Assembly (NCBI GenBank): GCA_902493335.1
Contig: CABUPJ010000007.1
Span: 13,727-77,726, forward strand
Origin: an uncultured Porphyromonadaceae bacterium
GTDB lineage: Bacteria; Bacteroidota; Bacteroidia; Bacteroidales; Muribaculaceae
Length of the DNA: 64,000 nt
Direction: 5' to 3'
Shown here: positions 34,601 to 44,061 of the stretch, in pieces
Layout: each line of letters opens with the position of its first letter
How positions within the stretch are numbered: position 1 is the first letter of the stretch
The notes under the pieces: generated by a model
Told to the model about the DNA's origin: nothing
The model's input: the letters and a program-made list of their open reading frames with translations, nothing else
The model's database searches: none
Position numbers and translations under genes: made by a program

Positions 34601-36556
34601 TTACTTAACCAGGACCTTCTCGGCTTTGCCGTTGGACACCTTGACATAGACCCCGCTGCCGGGATTGTCGACACGGACACCCTGGAGGTTATAGTAGACA
34701 GCCTCGCCACCGGCGTTGTCGACAGCGATGTCGGCCACACCCGACGGATCTTTGACAAACGACATATTGTAGTACCACACGTCATAGTTGACACGGTCGA
34801 CCGAACGGTTGATGACAGCGTGAGCCGAAGTCTTGTATGACTCGTCGGCCGGGTCATAGGTCAGAGTCCAGTCATTGAGCGCGTAAGCCATCATATCGTA
34901 GCCGCTGAAATAGATGTTATATGAATTATTGTCGCCAAGGAGCTGCGGAGAGGCAAAGGTGACAACGTTGTCAAACATCTCGCCCTTGATCCACGCGTCG
35001 GGAGTCTCGGGCGACAGGCCCTTGATGTAGACCAGATTGCCGTCTAAGGCTATCTTGACCTTGAATTCGGCGTTAGAACCCTTGAGCGCCTCGATCTTAG
35101 ACATACACTGGGCCTTGAAGATATAGTCGGTCGCGGGCAGGTCGTCGGGGTCGGCGCCTGTCGGGGCGTTGGGGTCATAATAGATTGTCAGACCCGGGAG
35201 ATACTGCCAGGTGTATGTGCGGGGTTCGCGGGCCGTACACTCATAGAGTATATGGTTGTGGATATAGGTGTTGGCAGCCTCGTCATAGTCGAAGACGATG
35301 TCACGGAACTCACCCGTCCTGGCGTCGGCGCCGTGGAGATAGATCGCCGCCTGCTCGCCGAAGCCCATAAACTGGCCGCGGGGTATCGTCAGCTTGCCGT
35401 CGGCGAGAGTGCCCACGGCCCAGCCCTCGGGAATATCGGCGCTCAGACCCTGGATATAGACCTGGTTGCCTACCGTTGCGAGCTTGACCACGCGGCTGAA
35501 GTCGCGGGCCGTGAAGCCCGTGTCGTCGATTCTGCCTTTAAGCACCATGCGCACGGCATTGGCCCCCTCGGGAAGCGCCACCGGATCAGGACGGTCGCCG
35601 ATATATATGCTGCGGTAATATGCATAATAGTTGTGCATCGTCGGGTTTGAGTTGAGCATCACCGGCGAAGTACCCTCGAAGGCGTCGAGATCCTTATAAT
35701 AGTTTATCTCGACAGGACCCACGGCACCGCCGTTCCAGCCGGCCAGGAAGTGGCGGCGGTCAGCCGGGTCGGTGCCGATATACTGCACGTCGAAGTTGAC
35801 CTTCGAGCCGTTGAGGCGACCTTTGATCCACGCCATCGGCAGGAATTTGTCAAAACCCTGGATATAGACGTCGTCACCGTCAAAGCCGACATTGACTTCG
35901 GTCGTGTAGACGGCGTCCTGTTCGTTCATATACTCGATAGAGCTGAACGGATAGCTCTTGACGGTCATCCCCGCAGGCGGAGTGACAGGCTGCGGCAGGT
36001 CATAGAGGGTGTAGACCGTCTCATAGCCGCCGAAGCCGGCCCACGATCTGTCTGACGACCAGACAAGACCGAGAAGACGGTCGCGCGAGGTGCCTTCGAG
36101 GCTCACTTTGTCGCCTTCGATCTTATAGGTCACCGCCGCCGCGGCGGCGTTATAGACAAAGTTGGTCGTGTGCGACGTCTGGTCGCGGTCGACCACAGCG
36201 ATCTCAACATAGTCGTTTTGCTCGGCTCCGTAATAAATCTTCTGACCCATCGGCACCTCGATAGTCGAGCCGTTGTTGGTCAGACGGCCCTCGACCCAGG
36301 CACATTCCTTGCTGTCTTCGGGAAAGAAAGCGGCGACCGGATTCTTCACCCATGCCTTGGTGCCGTCGGCCGAATAGACGATTTCGGTGAAGCCCGACTG
36401 ATTCTGGAGGTGCATCTGCTGGCCGTCGGTGAGATATGTCAGGCCGCCGGTGCGCTGATAGTATTTCATCGTGCCCTCGGGGCGTTCGGTCACGATCTGT
36501 GCCGAGCAGAAAAGCGCGGCAAAAAGTAGCATAAAGCTTGCGTAAAAGTGTTTCAT
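34601..36556 (-). CDS. T9SS-exported protein with three VYIQG repeats
   Basis: The protein has 651 residues from the ATG at 36556 with a signal peptide (FYASFMLLFAALFCSAQ). Three similar modules are visible, each with a VYI-G-x-P-x-x-W-I/V-x-G-x-L pattern: DVYIQGFDKFLPMAWIKGRL, NQVYIQGLSADIPEGWAVGT and NLVYIKGLSPETPDAWIKGE; a weaker fourth lies nearer the N-terminus (AWVEGRLTNNGSTIEVPMG). The C-terminal about 60 residues (GEAVYYNLQGVRVDNPGSGV ending AEKVLVK) are a T9SS sorting tail closely similar to that of the 1708-residue protein. Predicted surface protein, adhesin- or glycan-binding-like; function unknown. A TTG in front of the ATG is not used. Confidence 0.82.
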   Translation of the reverse strand: MKHFYASFMLLFAALFCSAQIVTERPEGTMKYYQRTGGLTYLTDGQQMHLQNQSGFTEIVYSADGTKAWVKNPVAAFFPEDSKECAWVEGRLTNNGSTIEVPMGQKIYYGAEQNDYVEIAVVDRDQTSHTTNFVYNAAAAAVTYKIEGDKVSLEGTSRDRLLGLVWSSDRSWAGFGGYETVYTLYDLPQPVTPPAGMTVKSYPFSSIEYMNEQDAVYTTEVNVGFDGDDVYIQGFDKFLPMAWIKGRLNGSKVNFDVQYIGTDPADRRHFLAGWNGGAVGPVEINYYKDLDAFEGTSPVMLNSNPTMHNYYAYYRSIYIGDRPDPVALPEGANAVRMVLKGRIDDTGFTARDFSRVVKLATVGNQVYIQGLSADIPEGWAVGTLADGKLTIPRGQFMGFGEQAAIYLHGADARTGEFRDIVFDYDEAANTYIHNHILYECTAREPRTYTWQYLPGLTIYYDPNAPTGADPDDLPATDYIFKAQCMSKIEALKGSNAEFKVKIALDGNLVYIKGLSPETPDAWIKGEMFDNVVTFASPQLLGDNNSYNIYFSGYDMMAYALNDWTLTYDPADESYKTSAHAVINRSVDRVNYDVWYYNMSFVKDPSGVADIAVDNAGGEAVYYNLQGVRVDNPGSGVYVKVSNGKAEKVLVK

Positions 36557-36592
36557 CAAGGATAATGTTTATTAAATTGGTTAATGGCATTG

Positions 36593-36624
36593 CAAAAGTA
36601 AATCAATCCCACGTCATTTGCAAA
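36593..36624 (-). promoter_or_regulatory. Promoter of the 34601-36556 gene
   Basis: On the minus strand TTTG (36624-36621), a 20-bp spacer and TACTTTTG (36600-36593) match the consensus, 37 bp upstream of the ATG. Confidence 0.7.
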
Positions 36625-36801
36625 CATTTTAACAAAAAGAATACAAGGGAAAACAAAAGAACAGAAGGGCATAAGAACATAAAGATTTATTATTTGACAG
36701 AAAAACATAAAAACAGAAAATTTTATGTCCTTTATGTCTTTATGTCTAAAAACCTTATGTCCTTCTGTCCTTATGTCTTTTGTTCTTTATCGCCAAACCG
36801 C
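36625..36801. repeat. AT-rich dispersed repeats
   Basis: Copies of AACAAAAGAACAGAAGGGC and TTATGTCCTTTATGTCTTTA type words, on both strands, between a leftward promoter and the shared upstream element of the next gene. Confidence 0.65.
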
Positions 36802-36870
36802 GGAATTCTAAAATTGCACTCGTGCACGATTTTGGTGATAAATCGGCCGCGGGGCGGTATTAACTTTGCA
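36802..36870 (+). promoter_or_regulatory. Shared upstream element (copy 1) with promoter, before the phage-like structural gene
   Basis: The element runs from GGAATTCTAAAATTGCAC through GATTTTGGTGATAAA to TTAACTTTGCA, the last containing a perfect -7 box TAACTTTG (36861-36868). The same words in the same order and with the same 58-bp spacing lie at 44143-44211 in front of the terminase gene. Copy 1 contains an inverted repeat (AAAATTGCAC, TC, GTGCACGATTTT) that could be an operator. Confidence 0.7.
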
Positions 36871-36925
36871 GTGTCGATGTTTGCAGCATCGAAGCCTTTC
36901 TGTAATCTTACCTATATAAATATAT

Positions 36926-39451
36926 ATGAAAAACACATCATCCCGCACCGTCGACCTTTGCGTCGCCGCAGGACTCGCGCATCCCGACAGCGAAGCCCCC
37001 GACTGCCGCGTCACCCTCTGCCACAACCTGCGCCCCTCGCCCGACGGCGCGCCCGAACTCGTCCCCACGGGACGTCCCGCGCCCGTCGCCGCAGGACACT
37101 ACCGCCCCCTCGCCGTCATCACCCTTGCCGACGGACGCCGCCTCCTCGCTGTCGCCTCAGGCAAGACCCTCGCCACCCTCGACCTCTCGCAGTGGATGCC
37201 CGACGCCGTCGAAGTCACCACCCTCGACGCCGAACCCATCTGCGCCACCGCCGCCGGCCGCCGTCTCACCGTCATGACCGGCCGCGGAGCCACCACCGTC
37301 ATCTTCGGCGACACACCCGACGACATCGCCGTCATCACACCCGACACCATCTTCCCCGAAGTCGCCGTCACCGCCGTGCCCGCCGCCAAAGCCGTCGCCA
37401 CCATCGCCCCCGTACGCCTCGACAAAAGCTTCGCAGAAGGCAAGACCTGCGTCGACCCCGCCCAGCGCGCCCGCGTCACCGCCGCCATGAACGACGCCTA
37501 CGAAGACATCGCCCGGCAGGCAGCCGCCGACGGAGCCTTCTTCCAGCCCGTAATCTGCCGCTACCGCCTCTACGACGCCGACTCGACCGTCATCTACGTC
37601 TCGCCGCCCGTCGTCGTGTCGCTCCCAGCCGGCACACAGCTCACCGACTCGGTCGCCCTCAAATCCGACGACATGACCGTCACACACCCCGTCTCCATCT
37701 CGGCCGACACCTATCGCATCCGCCTCACCGTCCCTGCCCACTCGCTCGCCCCGCGCGTCGCCGCCGCAGCCACTCAGCTGCGCCTCTTCGTCACACCCCA
37801 GTATCATCCCGTCGACTTCTCGCTCGCCGCCCGCTGCAACGCCGTCATACGCAGCACCACCGACAAGACCGTCATGCGCGCCTCATGGCCCGGCACCGCC
37901 CGTTCCCTCGCCTCCACAACAGCCCGCGCCGCCGAGAACCTCCTGCGTCAGAGCATCGCCCGACTCGACTCGATCGAGCGCCCCGTCCTGACCCTCGGCG
38001 ACCCCTTCGCCTCGGCGGCAGGCACCACCCACACCCTCACCGTCACAGGCGCCCCCACCGCCGCAGACGAGAGTGAGACCCTCGCCCGCGCACTCGCCGC
38101 ACCCTTCGCGCCACGCTGGGACAAAAGCCTGATGTTTGCCGCGCCCCACTCCTTCTCAGCCCGCGTCGTCACCGCCTCGGGCGACACCACCGTCTGGGGC
38201 GACCTCACACAGCGCTTCTTCCAGGGCTGGTCAGCCCGCTCGTTTGCCGTCAGGACCAAGGCAAAACGCTGGCGCGCAGCCGTCTGGACCGACCTCACCG
38301 CCTCCGTCGCCGACCCCGAAGAATCAGTCATCAGCCTCGCCTCGGGCGACGGCGACGCCCCCGAGCTCTTCAGCCCCCTCATCTGCTACCCCTCGGCCCG
38401 CGCCTCGAAGATGAAGATATGCCTCTCCGTCGAGGGCGAAGACCCCGTCACACAGACCTTCGACCTCACACCCGTCGCCGGCGACATGGCCGTCTATGTC
38501 CATCCCACCCTCCGTCCCTTCGCCCTCGCCGACGTCGCCGAAGCCTACGTCATCCCCGCCGAGCGCCCCGCCACACACCGCTGCGAGTCGATGATGGCCG
38601 TCGCCCGCAGCCTCTCGCCCCTGAGCGCCACAGCCATCGCCGACCTCTCGCGAGGCCGCGTCAACGCCCTGGCGGTCAGCCGCTACAACCGCTCGTCCCT
38701 GACCGTCCGCCAGCAGCGCTTCACCGTCTTCGCCGACAGCGGCATCCATACTCTCGCCCTCACCGGCCCCGGCGACACCGACCTCTTCGAAATCGACCGC
38801 CGCACCGTCGCCTCACAGGCAGCCGTCACCGCCGTCGACGGCAGGATCTATGCCCTCACCACCGCCCGTCAGCTCATCCGCGTCACCTCCTCGTCGGCCG
38901 AGACCGTCGCCGATGGCGTCGATGCCACAACCCTCGCCTGGATAGCCCTGCGGCGCGAACTCCTCTGCCTCGGCGGCGCAGACGGCGACGCCACCGTCAT
39001 CTGTCCCGACCACGACCTCGGGCGCTACACCCGCAGCCTGCCCGCCCTCACCGGCATCATCGCCGACGACACGACAGCCGAAGTCTACGCCACCGACGGC
39101 AGCAGCGTCGTCAGCCTCGTCAACGAAGTCGCACCCTCGGCGACCGACATCGTCTGGAGCGTCACCGTCGACACCCCCGGGCGTCGTCCCGCCGTCGTCG
39201 CAGCCCTCGACGCCGACATCGGCGCCACCAACATCCGGGGCACCATCGCCCTCACGCGCCACTCCACCCTCACACCCGCCTCGGCCCCCACAGCCGCCTT
39301 CGACATCGAAGGACGCATCGGCGCACCACTCACCCTCCGCAACCTCGGTCCCGCCGCCTCCCGCTACACCGTCACTCTCACCGCCACCACCGCCTCCGGC
39401 CTCGCCCTCCACCTCATCCGCCTCCGCCTCCTCACCCCCGGGAGAACATAA
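36926..39451 (+). CDS. Phage-structural-like protein, 841 residues
   Basis: No signal peptide. The N-terminus contains CHNLRPSPDGAPELVPTG, like the NLR...G..vg.p opening of large Bacteroidota phage/prophage structural proteins. Late in the protein SSLTVRQQRFTVFADSGIHT, IDRRTVASQAAVTAVDGRIY and ALTTARQLIRVTSSSAE resemble the FF.ADSGI.al ... I.R.....vt..dgai.f.T..g...i stretch of the same proteins, which look like propeller-fold tail or virion parts. The assignment is by memory of that pattern only. The gene is very GC-rich with strong long alternative frames, typical of this genome's coding sequence, so it is long resident. It stands alone; the only other phage-like genes here (terminase 44441, GH25 46354) lie 5-7 kb away, and it shares its upstream element with the terminase gene. 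Confidence 0.6.
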   Translation: MKNTSSRTVDLCVAAGLAHPDSEAPDCRVTLCHNLRPSPDGAPELVPTGRPAPVAAGHYRPLAVITLADGRRLLAVASGKTLATLDLSQWMPDAVEVTTLDAEPICATAAGRRLTVMTGRGATTVIFGDTPDDIAVITPDTIFPEVAVTAVPAAKAVATIAPVRLDKSFAEGKTCVDPAQRARVTAAMNDAYEDIARQAAADGAFFQPVICRYRLYDADSTVIYVSPPVVVSLPAGTQLTDSVALKSDDMTVTHPVSISADTYRIRLTVPAHSLAPRVAAAATQLRLFVTPQYHPVDFSLAARCNAVIRSTTDKTVMRASWPGTARSLASTTARAAENLLRQSIARLDSIERPVLTLGDPFASAAGTTHTLTVTGAPTAADESETLARALAAPFAPRWDKSLMFAAPHSFSARVVTASGDTTVWGDLTQRFFQGWSARSFAVRTKAKRWRAAVWTDLTASVADPEESVISLASGDGDAPELFSPLICYPSARASKMKICLSVEGEDPVTQTFDLTPVAGDMAVYVHPTLRPFALADVAEAYVIPAERPATHRCESMMAVARSLSPLSATAIADLSRGRVNALAVSRYNRSSLTVRQQRFTVFADSGIHTLALTGPGDTDLFEIDRRTVASQAAVTAVDGRIYALTTARQLIRVTSSSAETVADGVDATTLAWIALRRELLCLGGADGDATVICPDHDLGRYTRSLPALTGIIADDTTAEVYATDGSSVVSLVNEVAPSATDIVWSVTVDTPGRRPAVVAALDADIGATNIRGTIALTRHSTLTPASAPTAAFDIEGRIGAPLTLRNLGPAASRYTVTLTATTASGLALHLIRLRLLTPGRT

Positions 39452-39960
39452 AACACAAGAACACAAGCACATAAGAACAAAAAATTCTTTTTTTGACATA
39501 AAACGTTTGACAATCAAGCCGGAGGCTTGAAATATTGTTAACGCGGGCGCCCCGCCCGTGGAAAGGAGCCCTACCAAATCCTCTCAACCCCGGCGGGGTT
39601 GAACTTCCCCTTCTGAGCCCGACCTTAATGACTTTAATGACCTTAACAACCTTACCCGCAAACTTCTAAACTAACCTTTTGGTCCCGTAGACCGAGCTTT
39701 AGCGAGGCCATGTGGAGCGAGGGTTTCAACCCTCGCAGCAATCGCCAAAGCCCGGGAGCCCCGCGCTCTCCTCCTCCCGACCGAGGCCGTAGACACTGAC
39801 AACCCCTTGTTTCTCAAGCCGGAGGCCTGAAATCTTGTTAACTCCGCGGGCGCCCGCGCCCGGGGAAAGAAACCAACCAAGGCCCTTCAACCCCGGCGGG
39901 GTTGAACCATCATAGACGATAGACCCTAATGACCTTAATAGCCTTTGTTTAAGACTCATT

Positions 39961-40110
39961 ATCGTCTGCAAGACGCTGACCATCCCCACAATACAAAAAA
40001 CTTATGTTCTATCATACTACAGCTTTCCATATACTTGAATGTCAGCTAATTGGAGAATGTTGTAGTATAACATTGAGTTGCCGTCCGGACGGCATAGGGA
40101 CTTCTGCCCT
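39961..40110 (+). repeat. MITE-like dispersed element, copy A
   Basis: About 145 bp match the reverse complement of 55494-55637: CGTCTGCAAGACGCTGACCA at one end, CTATCATACTACAGCTTTCC and TGTTGTAGTATAACATTGAG in the middle (inverted repeats of each other around TACTACA/TGTAGTA), and the hairpin GCCGTCCGGACGGC near the other end. No reading frame is conserved, so it is non-coding. Confidence 0.75.
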
Positions 40111-40192
40111 TATGCCCTTCTGTTCATGATTGTGCGTTATGTTAATGATTGTGAATTGTGCATCATGCATTGATTAACCCTTTCTCTCTGTA

Positions 40193-40233
40193 ATACAAAA
40201 GGAGCCACAACTTGCGTTGCAGCCCCTTTGTAT
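40193..40233 (-). terminator. Terminator of the C10-protease/lipoprotein operon
   Basis: On the minus strand ATACAAAGGGGCTGCAA and TTGTGGCTCCTTTTGTAT form a hairpin with a short loop, 20 bp past the stop at 40253. Confidence 0.65.
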
Positions 40234-40252
40234 CACAAAGAGTACGATTAGC

Positions 40253-41053
40253 TTATTCACCGTCTTCAAGAGAAGCATAATAATCTCGTTCTGCAATCAG
40301 ATCGCTCAGATACAACATCGGTTGCTCCAATACGATTTCACCTTGATAATATTTATTACGATCCACTGATTCTCCGAATTTATCTCTGAAAGCATCTATA
40401 ATCCAATCATACGCATCCTTAGTGCTGTCAAATGCCACCGGCCGGCCTTTGATTTCAAATGGTTCTGACGTTGAATAATTGCCGATAGGCACATAACAAC
40501 CGTCGCCTTCATCATAAGCCTTATTGTAATCAGGATAAATCACCAGATTCATCTCATCGGCAAGCAGCAGATAGAATTTCGACGAACCGAGAGTTATCGT
40601 GCTCGTAGTTTCATCTATAGATATATCTTTTTTGATGAAGACCTTATAATCCTTACCATCAGCCCGGTATATCAGATCAAGCACCACAGCGAATTTTGAT
40701 GGACCACTTGAAGACCTGAATAATTTCATTGATTCCCAGCAAGTGCCTTCTTTTAGAATAATTGTTGAAGGCAATGGACTGTCACCAAGCATTCCACCAT
40801 CAATATTCGTCCATCTCTCGTTTTTAACCGCATACCAATTTGAATTTTTAAGAGAATAAGTAGCGTCTTTCAAAGCCGTCGAGTAGCGGCTGAGCACATT
40901 ATAGTCAATCTCGCCCTGCACGATTTTTCCTTTCTTGACAAAATTCTTAGGATTGGCCTTATCCTCAGACGACTGCGGGTCATCCGAACATGCCGTCATA
41001 AAGACCATAAACAAAGCCGCCAGACCTGCAAATATAATTTTAGTCGTTTTCAT
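40253..41053 (-). CDS. Lipoprotein co-transcribed with a C10 protease, possible inhibitor
   Basis: The 266-residue protein has a lipoprotein signal (AALFMVFMTACSDD, lipid Cys about 22). The rest is beta-rich and soluble (YKVFIKKDISIDETTSTITL, SSKFYLLLADEMNLVIYP) with a helical tail (KDAYDWIIDAFRDKFGE). No known family recognised. It starts 8 bp after the stop of the C10 peptidase, so it is translated with it. In Bacteroides fragilis, C10 proteases are encoded next to small proteins that inhibit them; by analogy this lipoprotein may be an inhibitor or a surface partner. It is longer than those inhibitors, so the idea is weak. Confidence 0.7.
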   Translation of the reverse strand: MKTTKIIFAGLAALFMVFMTACSDDPQSSEDKANPKNFVKKGKIVQGEIDYNVLSRYSTALKDATYSLKNSNWYAVKNERWTNIDGGMLGDSPLPSTIILKEGTCWESMKLFRSSSGPSKFAVVLDLIYRADGKDYKVFIKKDISIDETTSTITLGSSKFYLLLADEMNLVIYPDYNKAYDEGDGCYVPIGNYSTSEPFEIKGRPVAFDSTKDAYDWIIDAFRDKFGESVDRNKYYQGEIVLEQPMLYLSDLIAERDYYASLEDGE

Positions 41054-41061
41054 ATTTCTAA

Positions 41062-42306
41062 TTATTTTATTGTTATCATTTTTAATTCTTTAGAGTAGGT
41101 CTTAGTTTCAGTTGGCCTAAATACATCTCCTGAGAAAACGCCATTTGAGTCTCCGTTCCATCCCCAGTTAAAATAAACCAAGCAATAGTATGCCTCCTCT
41201 TCTTTTATTAGAGTCCATCTAACTTTCCCTTGTTCTCTATAATAAGTAGCCTGTATAGTCTTCATATATTCGCAGCCATCTGCAACCCAAGCATGGCCTG
41301 AATTACTATTAGGCTTTAAACCGGTGCATAAAACTAACCCCCCGGACGTAAGTGTATTTACAATATCCATATAATTATAGGCTTTATAATCCCCTACGTT
41401 TTTGCTTGATAGAATATTTTTTGTTGATGAATGGATTCTATCTGAGCCAGTCGTAGACTCGACAGGCGAAGAATAGTTAGTTACAGAAATTTTTCCTATT
41501 TGTCTGCATAACTGCGCAACTGCCATATAATTGGGATTACTTTCAATAGGAAATAATCTTGCGATTATATTTTTGCCGGCAGGCTCAGATATCGCCTTTG
41601 ACATTTCGTTCCAGGGCAAATTTATTGTCTGATTATTATCAAATGTCAATTTAATGCTTTTAGGTTCCTGAAAGTATTCACAAATCATAAAAAGAGCAGT
41701 CGGATAGCATCCGCTTATTAAATTAGGACACAGTTTTCCTTCAGGATAATTCTGCCCCCTATTTACCTTTACCTGCGGTTCTACTGCGAAACGGAAAATT
41801 GTATCCACATCAACCCTATACTCAGCCAGCGGCTTGGGGTCGTTCGGGCCATCGGGATTCGGATCTGCTCCGCCTATTGACATCGTGCTGACATATTCCT
41901 CGGCGGCATCCATAAAAAACTTAAAACCCGGATTGCCCGAATTTATACTTTCCTGATAGCTGCCCTCATCGATTACCGCTAATATCGGTTCTACATTTTT
42001 AGGAGCGGCAACAATGGCATATCCTCTGTTGTCTTCGTATTCGACGACATACATAAGAGGTTCGCTATTGCTGCGGCTTTTGTGACTGTCAAGTGTGAAA
42101 ACTTTAGATTCATCAACATACCTTGCGCCCGAGCGCCCGCGCTGGTGCTCATTGGCAAAATCTTGAGCAATGTTTATCACTTCTTCTTTGGTTCTTAACT
42201 TTGAACTGTAGAAATTTTCCAAAGCGTTTTCGTTCTGCAATGGCTCTTCTTGCGAGCAGCTAAACAGTATTGTCGCAATTGCAGCTAAAATGAGGAGTTT
42301 TTTCAT
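41062..42306 (-). CDS. C10-family (streptopain-like) lipoprotein cysteine protease
   Basis: The 414-residue protein has lipobox LFSC (Cys17). A propeptide with a Spi-type stretch (YVVEYEDNRGYAIVAAPKNV then EPILAVI) is followed by the catalytic domain from about 175. The catalytic Cys is 200 (CPNLISGCYPTALF), His 338 (SNSGHAWVADGCEY), and the late YFNWGWNGDSNGVFSG is the conserved W region. C10 proteases (SpeB family) are made as inactive zymogens and cut host or bacterial proteins. Lipid anchoring suggests the cell surface. Divergent from a second C10 protease gene at 42703; the following lipoprotein gene is in the same operon. A -7-like TATTTTTG lies at 42344-42337. Confidence 0.9.
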   Translation of the reverse strand: MKKLLILAAIATILFSCSQEEPLQNENALENFYSSKLRTKEEVINIAQDFANEHQRGRSGARYVDESKVFTLDSHKSRSNSEPLMYVVEYEDNRGYAIVAAPKNVEPILAVIDEGSYQESINSGNPGFKFFMDAAEEYVSTMSIGGADPNPDGPNDPKPLAEYRVDVDTIFRFAVEPQVKVNRGQNYPEGKLCPNLISGCYPTALFMICEYFQEPKSIKLTFDNNQTINLPWNEMSKAISEPAGKNIIARLFPIESNPNYMAVAQLCRQIGKISVTNYSSPVESTTGSDRIHSSTKNILSSKNVGDYKAYNYMDIVNTLTSGGLVLCTGLKPNSNSGHAWVADGCEYMKTIQATYYREQGKVRWTLIKEEEAYYCLVYFNWGWNGDSNGVFSGDVFRPTETKTYSKELKMITIK

Positions 42307-42702
42307 GAAATTTTATTTTTAGGTAAGTAATTTTCGCAAAAATACGACCACAAACTTTAAAATGCAAAAAAATCACAAAAAAATTACAATAAATCTATCT
42401 TTTTATAAAAACCGAACATTCAATCACATAAAAGATTGTAATTGCTGACAATAAGAGATATGGTAAATTCTTGGCTGAGGATTGCTCCGTCATTCTTAGA
42501 AGGATTTAATCCATCTAATTTTTCGCTGGTGATAGAATTACTTTTAAAATGCCATTTTTCTATATCAATCGAATCAAAAATCAGCTAATTCTTCAATTAT
42601 TATACCAAATTTAAAAAAATTAATAAAATTTATTTACTTTACAAAAGTTTATTTATATCTTTGGTGCGACAACTACATTACTCACCCCAAAAAAATCTTT
42701 CT
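42307..42702. other. AT-rich divergent intergenic region between two C10 protease genes
   Basis: About 400 bp, very AT-rich, without a coding frame. It carries -7-like boxes for both directions: TATTTTTG on the minus strand (42344-42337) and TATCTTTG on the plus strand (42656-42663). No convincing TTTG partner boxes. Dispersed repeat words are absent. Confidence 0.55.
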
Positions 42703-44040
42703 ATGAAAAAGCTTCTCTCTGTTTTCGCCTTTTCAATGGCGCTTTTATCACTGATTTCTTGCTCTAATGAAATTGAACAACCGTTCGACAAGCCTGTCGA
42801 TAACCCGATTTGCGACAACGAAGCACTTATTGCTGTGACCGCTTTAAATGCCCGCGATTTCTTTTTCGCCCCGGAAAGTCGCGACGCATCAGTTTCTGTT
42901 GACAAAATTAATTATATAACTTCGCGGACATCAAGGTCTAATGAAGAAGACACTTTGATTTATGTAGTTAATTTCACTGATAATAAAGGTTTTGCCATCT
43001 TATCTGCTGTTGACAAAGATGATCCCGTGTATGCTGTAACAGATTATGGGCAATATACTCCCGATGGTGAAAACGTAACCGGTGTCGACGATTATATAAA
43101 CCGAACAAAAGCATTGATGCAATATAAAAGAGATAGCATAAACGCCGGTAACCCTGGTGACCCGTCGCACCTGCTATTTGTAGAATCGGTGAAAGATACT
43201 CTTGAAAATGTGAACGTCCTGGCCAAACTGAAAACTCATTGGGGACAAACCGGTTTTTACGCCAAGTATTGTCCTTATTATTCGACATCAACAAATAAAG
43301 GTGCGACAGGCTGTGTTATAACAGCTATCGCCATGGTGATGTCATATTACAGCCACCCAGAATCTATTGCCATCGATTACAATGGAACTTCATCAAATAT
43401 GGATCTCAATTGGACAGAAATTAATAAACACACAAGGACGCAACGTAATTGCGAAAACGGTGGTTTCGGTTTCTGCGCCGCTACCGCTGAAGCTCATGAT
43501 GCAATCGCAAAATTGATGAGACAATTGGGACATATGGCAAATGCCGACTATCGCATTTCCAACACAGGTGTCGCTTTTACCGGCGCTTCAGGAGCCGACG
43601 CCGCCTCAATATTTAATAAATTGGGATATGAATTTAAGGGATATTACAACTACACTGGTGCAGATGATACAAAATTGTATCGCGATTATATCTTGTTTAT
43701 GTTAGGCGCCGATAGCAATGGAAAATTTCTGTCTCATTGCTTTATCGTCGATGGCTGCCGAAAACTGACCGTAAAGACAACCGAAAAGACTTATGACACT
43801 ACATATACTCCGTGGTATTTAGTGTCTGAACGAGAAATATCCACTGTAACAAACAATTACATGCATGTTAATTGGGGATGGGACGGCGAAGCCGACGGAT
43901 ATTACAGAGATAATGTATTTAATACAATAAAAGTTGAAGAACGTGATTTTCCCCGCTTATCACTGGAAGAACCTGATTCGGTCTCATATGACGTTATCAA
44001 ATACGCCACCGTTCGAAAGCCGATGATGATAATTTTATGA
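42703..44040 (+). CDS. C10-family (streptopain-like) lipoprotein cysteine protease, second copy
   Basis: The protein has 445 residues from the ATG at 42703; lipobox LISC (Cys20). Propeptide part: YVVNFTDNKGFAILSAVDKD then DPVYAV. Catalytic Cys 204 lies in NKGATGCVITAIAMVMSYY, His 345 in LSHCFIVDGC, and the HVNWGWDGEADGYY region is present. Compared with the neighbour, the active-site Cys motif (GATGC) is closer to classic streptopain. The upstream frame to 42661 has no signal peptide and crosses the -7 box, so it is rejected. Similarity between the two divergent proteases is confined to family motifs by eye, so they are not a recent duplication. Followed by a strong terminator. Confidence 0.9.
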   Translation: MKKLLSVFAFSMALLSLISCSNEIEQPFDKPVDNPICDNEALIAVTALNARDFFFAPESRDASVSVDKINYITSRTSRSNEEDTLIYVVNFTDNKGFAILSAVDKDDPVYAVTDYGQYTPDGENVTGVDDYINRTKALMQYKRDSINAGNPGDPSHLLFVESVKDTLENVNVLAKLKTHWGQTGFYAKYCPYYSTSTNKGATGCVITAIAMVMSYYSHPESIAIDYNGTSSNMDLNWTEINKHTRTQRNCENGGFGFCAATAEAHDAIAKLMRQLGHMANADYRISNTGVAFTGASGADAASIFNKLGYEFKGYYNYTGADDTKLYRDYILFMLGADSNGKFLSHCFIVDGCRKLTVKTTEKTYDTTYTPWYLVSEREISTVTNNYMHVNWGWDGEADGYYRDNVFNTIKVEERDFPRLSLEEPDSVSYDVIKYATVRKPMMIIL

Positions 44041-44061
44041 TTTTGCAAACATTATCTGCTT

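Larger units (their letters stand above)
39452..40252. repeat. 801-bp spacer of palindromic modules and MITE-like element
   Basis: It opens with AACACAAGCACATAAGAAC words. Two copies follow of a composite block: AAGCCGGAGGCTTGAA, then CGCGGGCGCCCCGCCCGTGG type, then CAACCCCGGCGGGGTTGAA (39512-39606 and 39817-39906), separated by CCTTAACAACCTTA words and GGAGCGAGGGTTTCAACCC. A 150-bp element (39961-40110) also found inverted at 55494-55637 comes next, then TTGTGAATTGTGCATCATGC, then a terminator (40193-40233). No gene supported. Confidence 0.8.

Noticed and set aside
36538..38076. Very long arginine/histidine-rich frame over the phage-like gene, and similar long frames at 38419-39474, 44524-45336 and 48626-49096
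   Set aside because: They are shadows of GC-rich genes with biased codon use; composition is implausible and the overlapped frames have recognisable domains.
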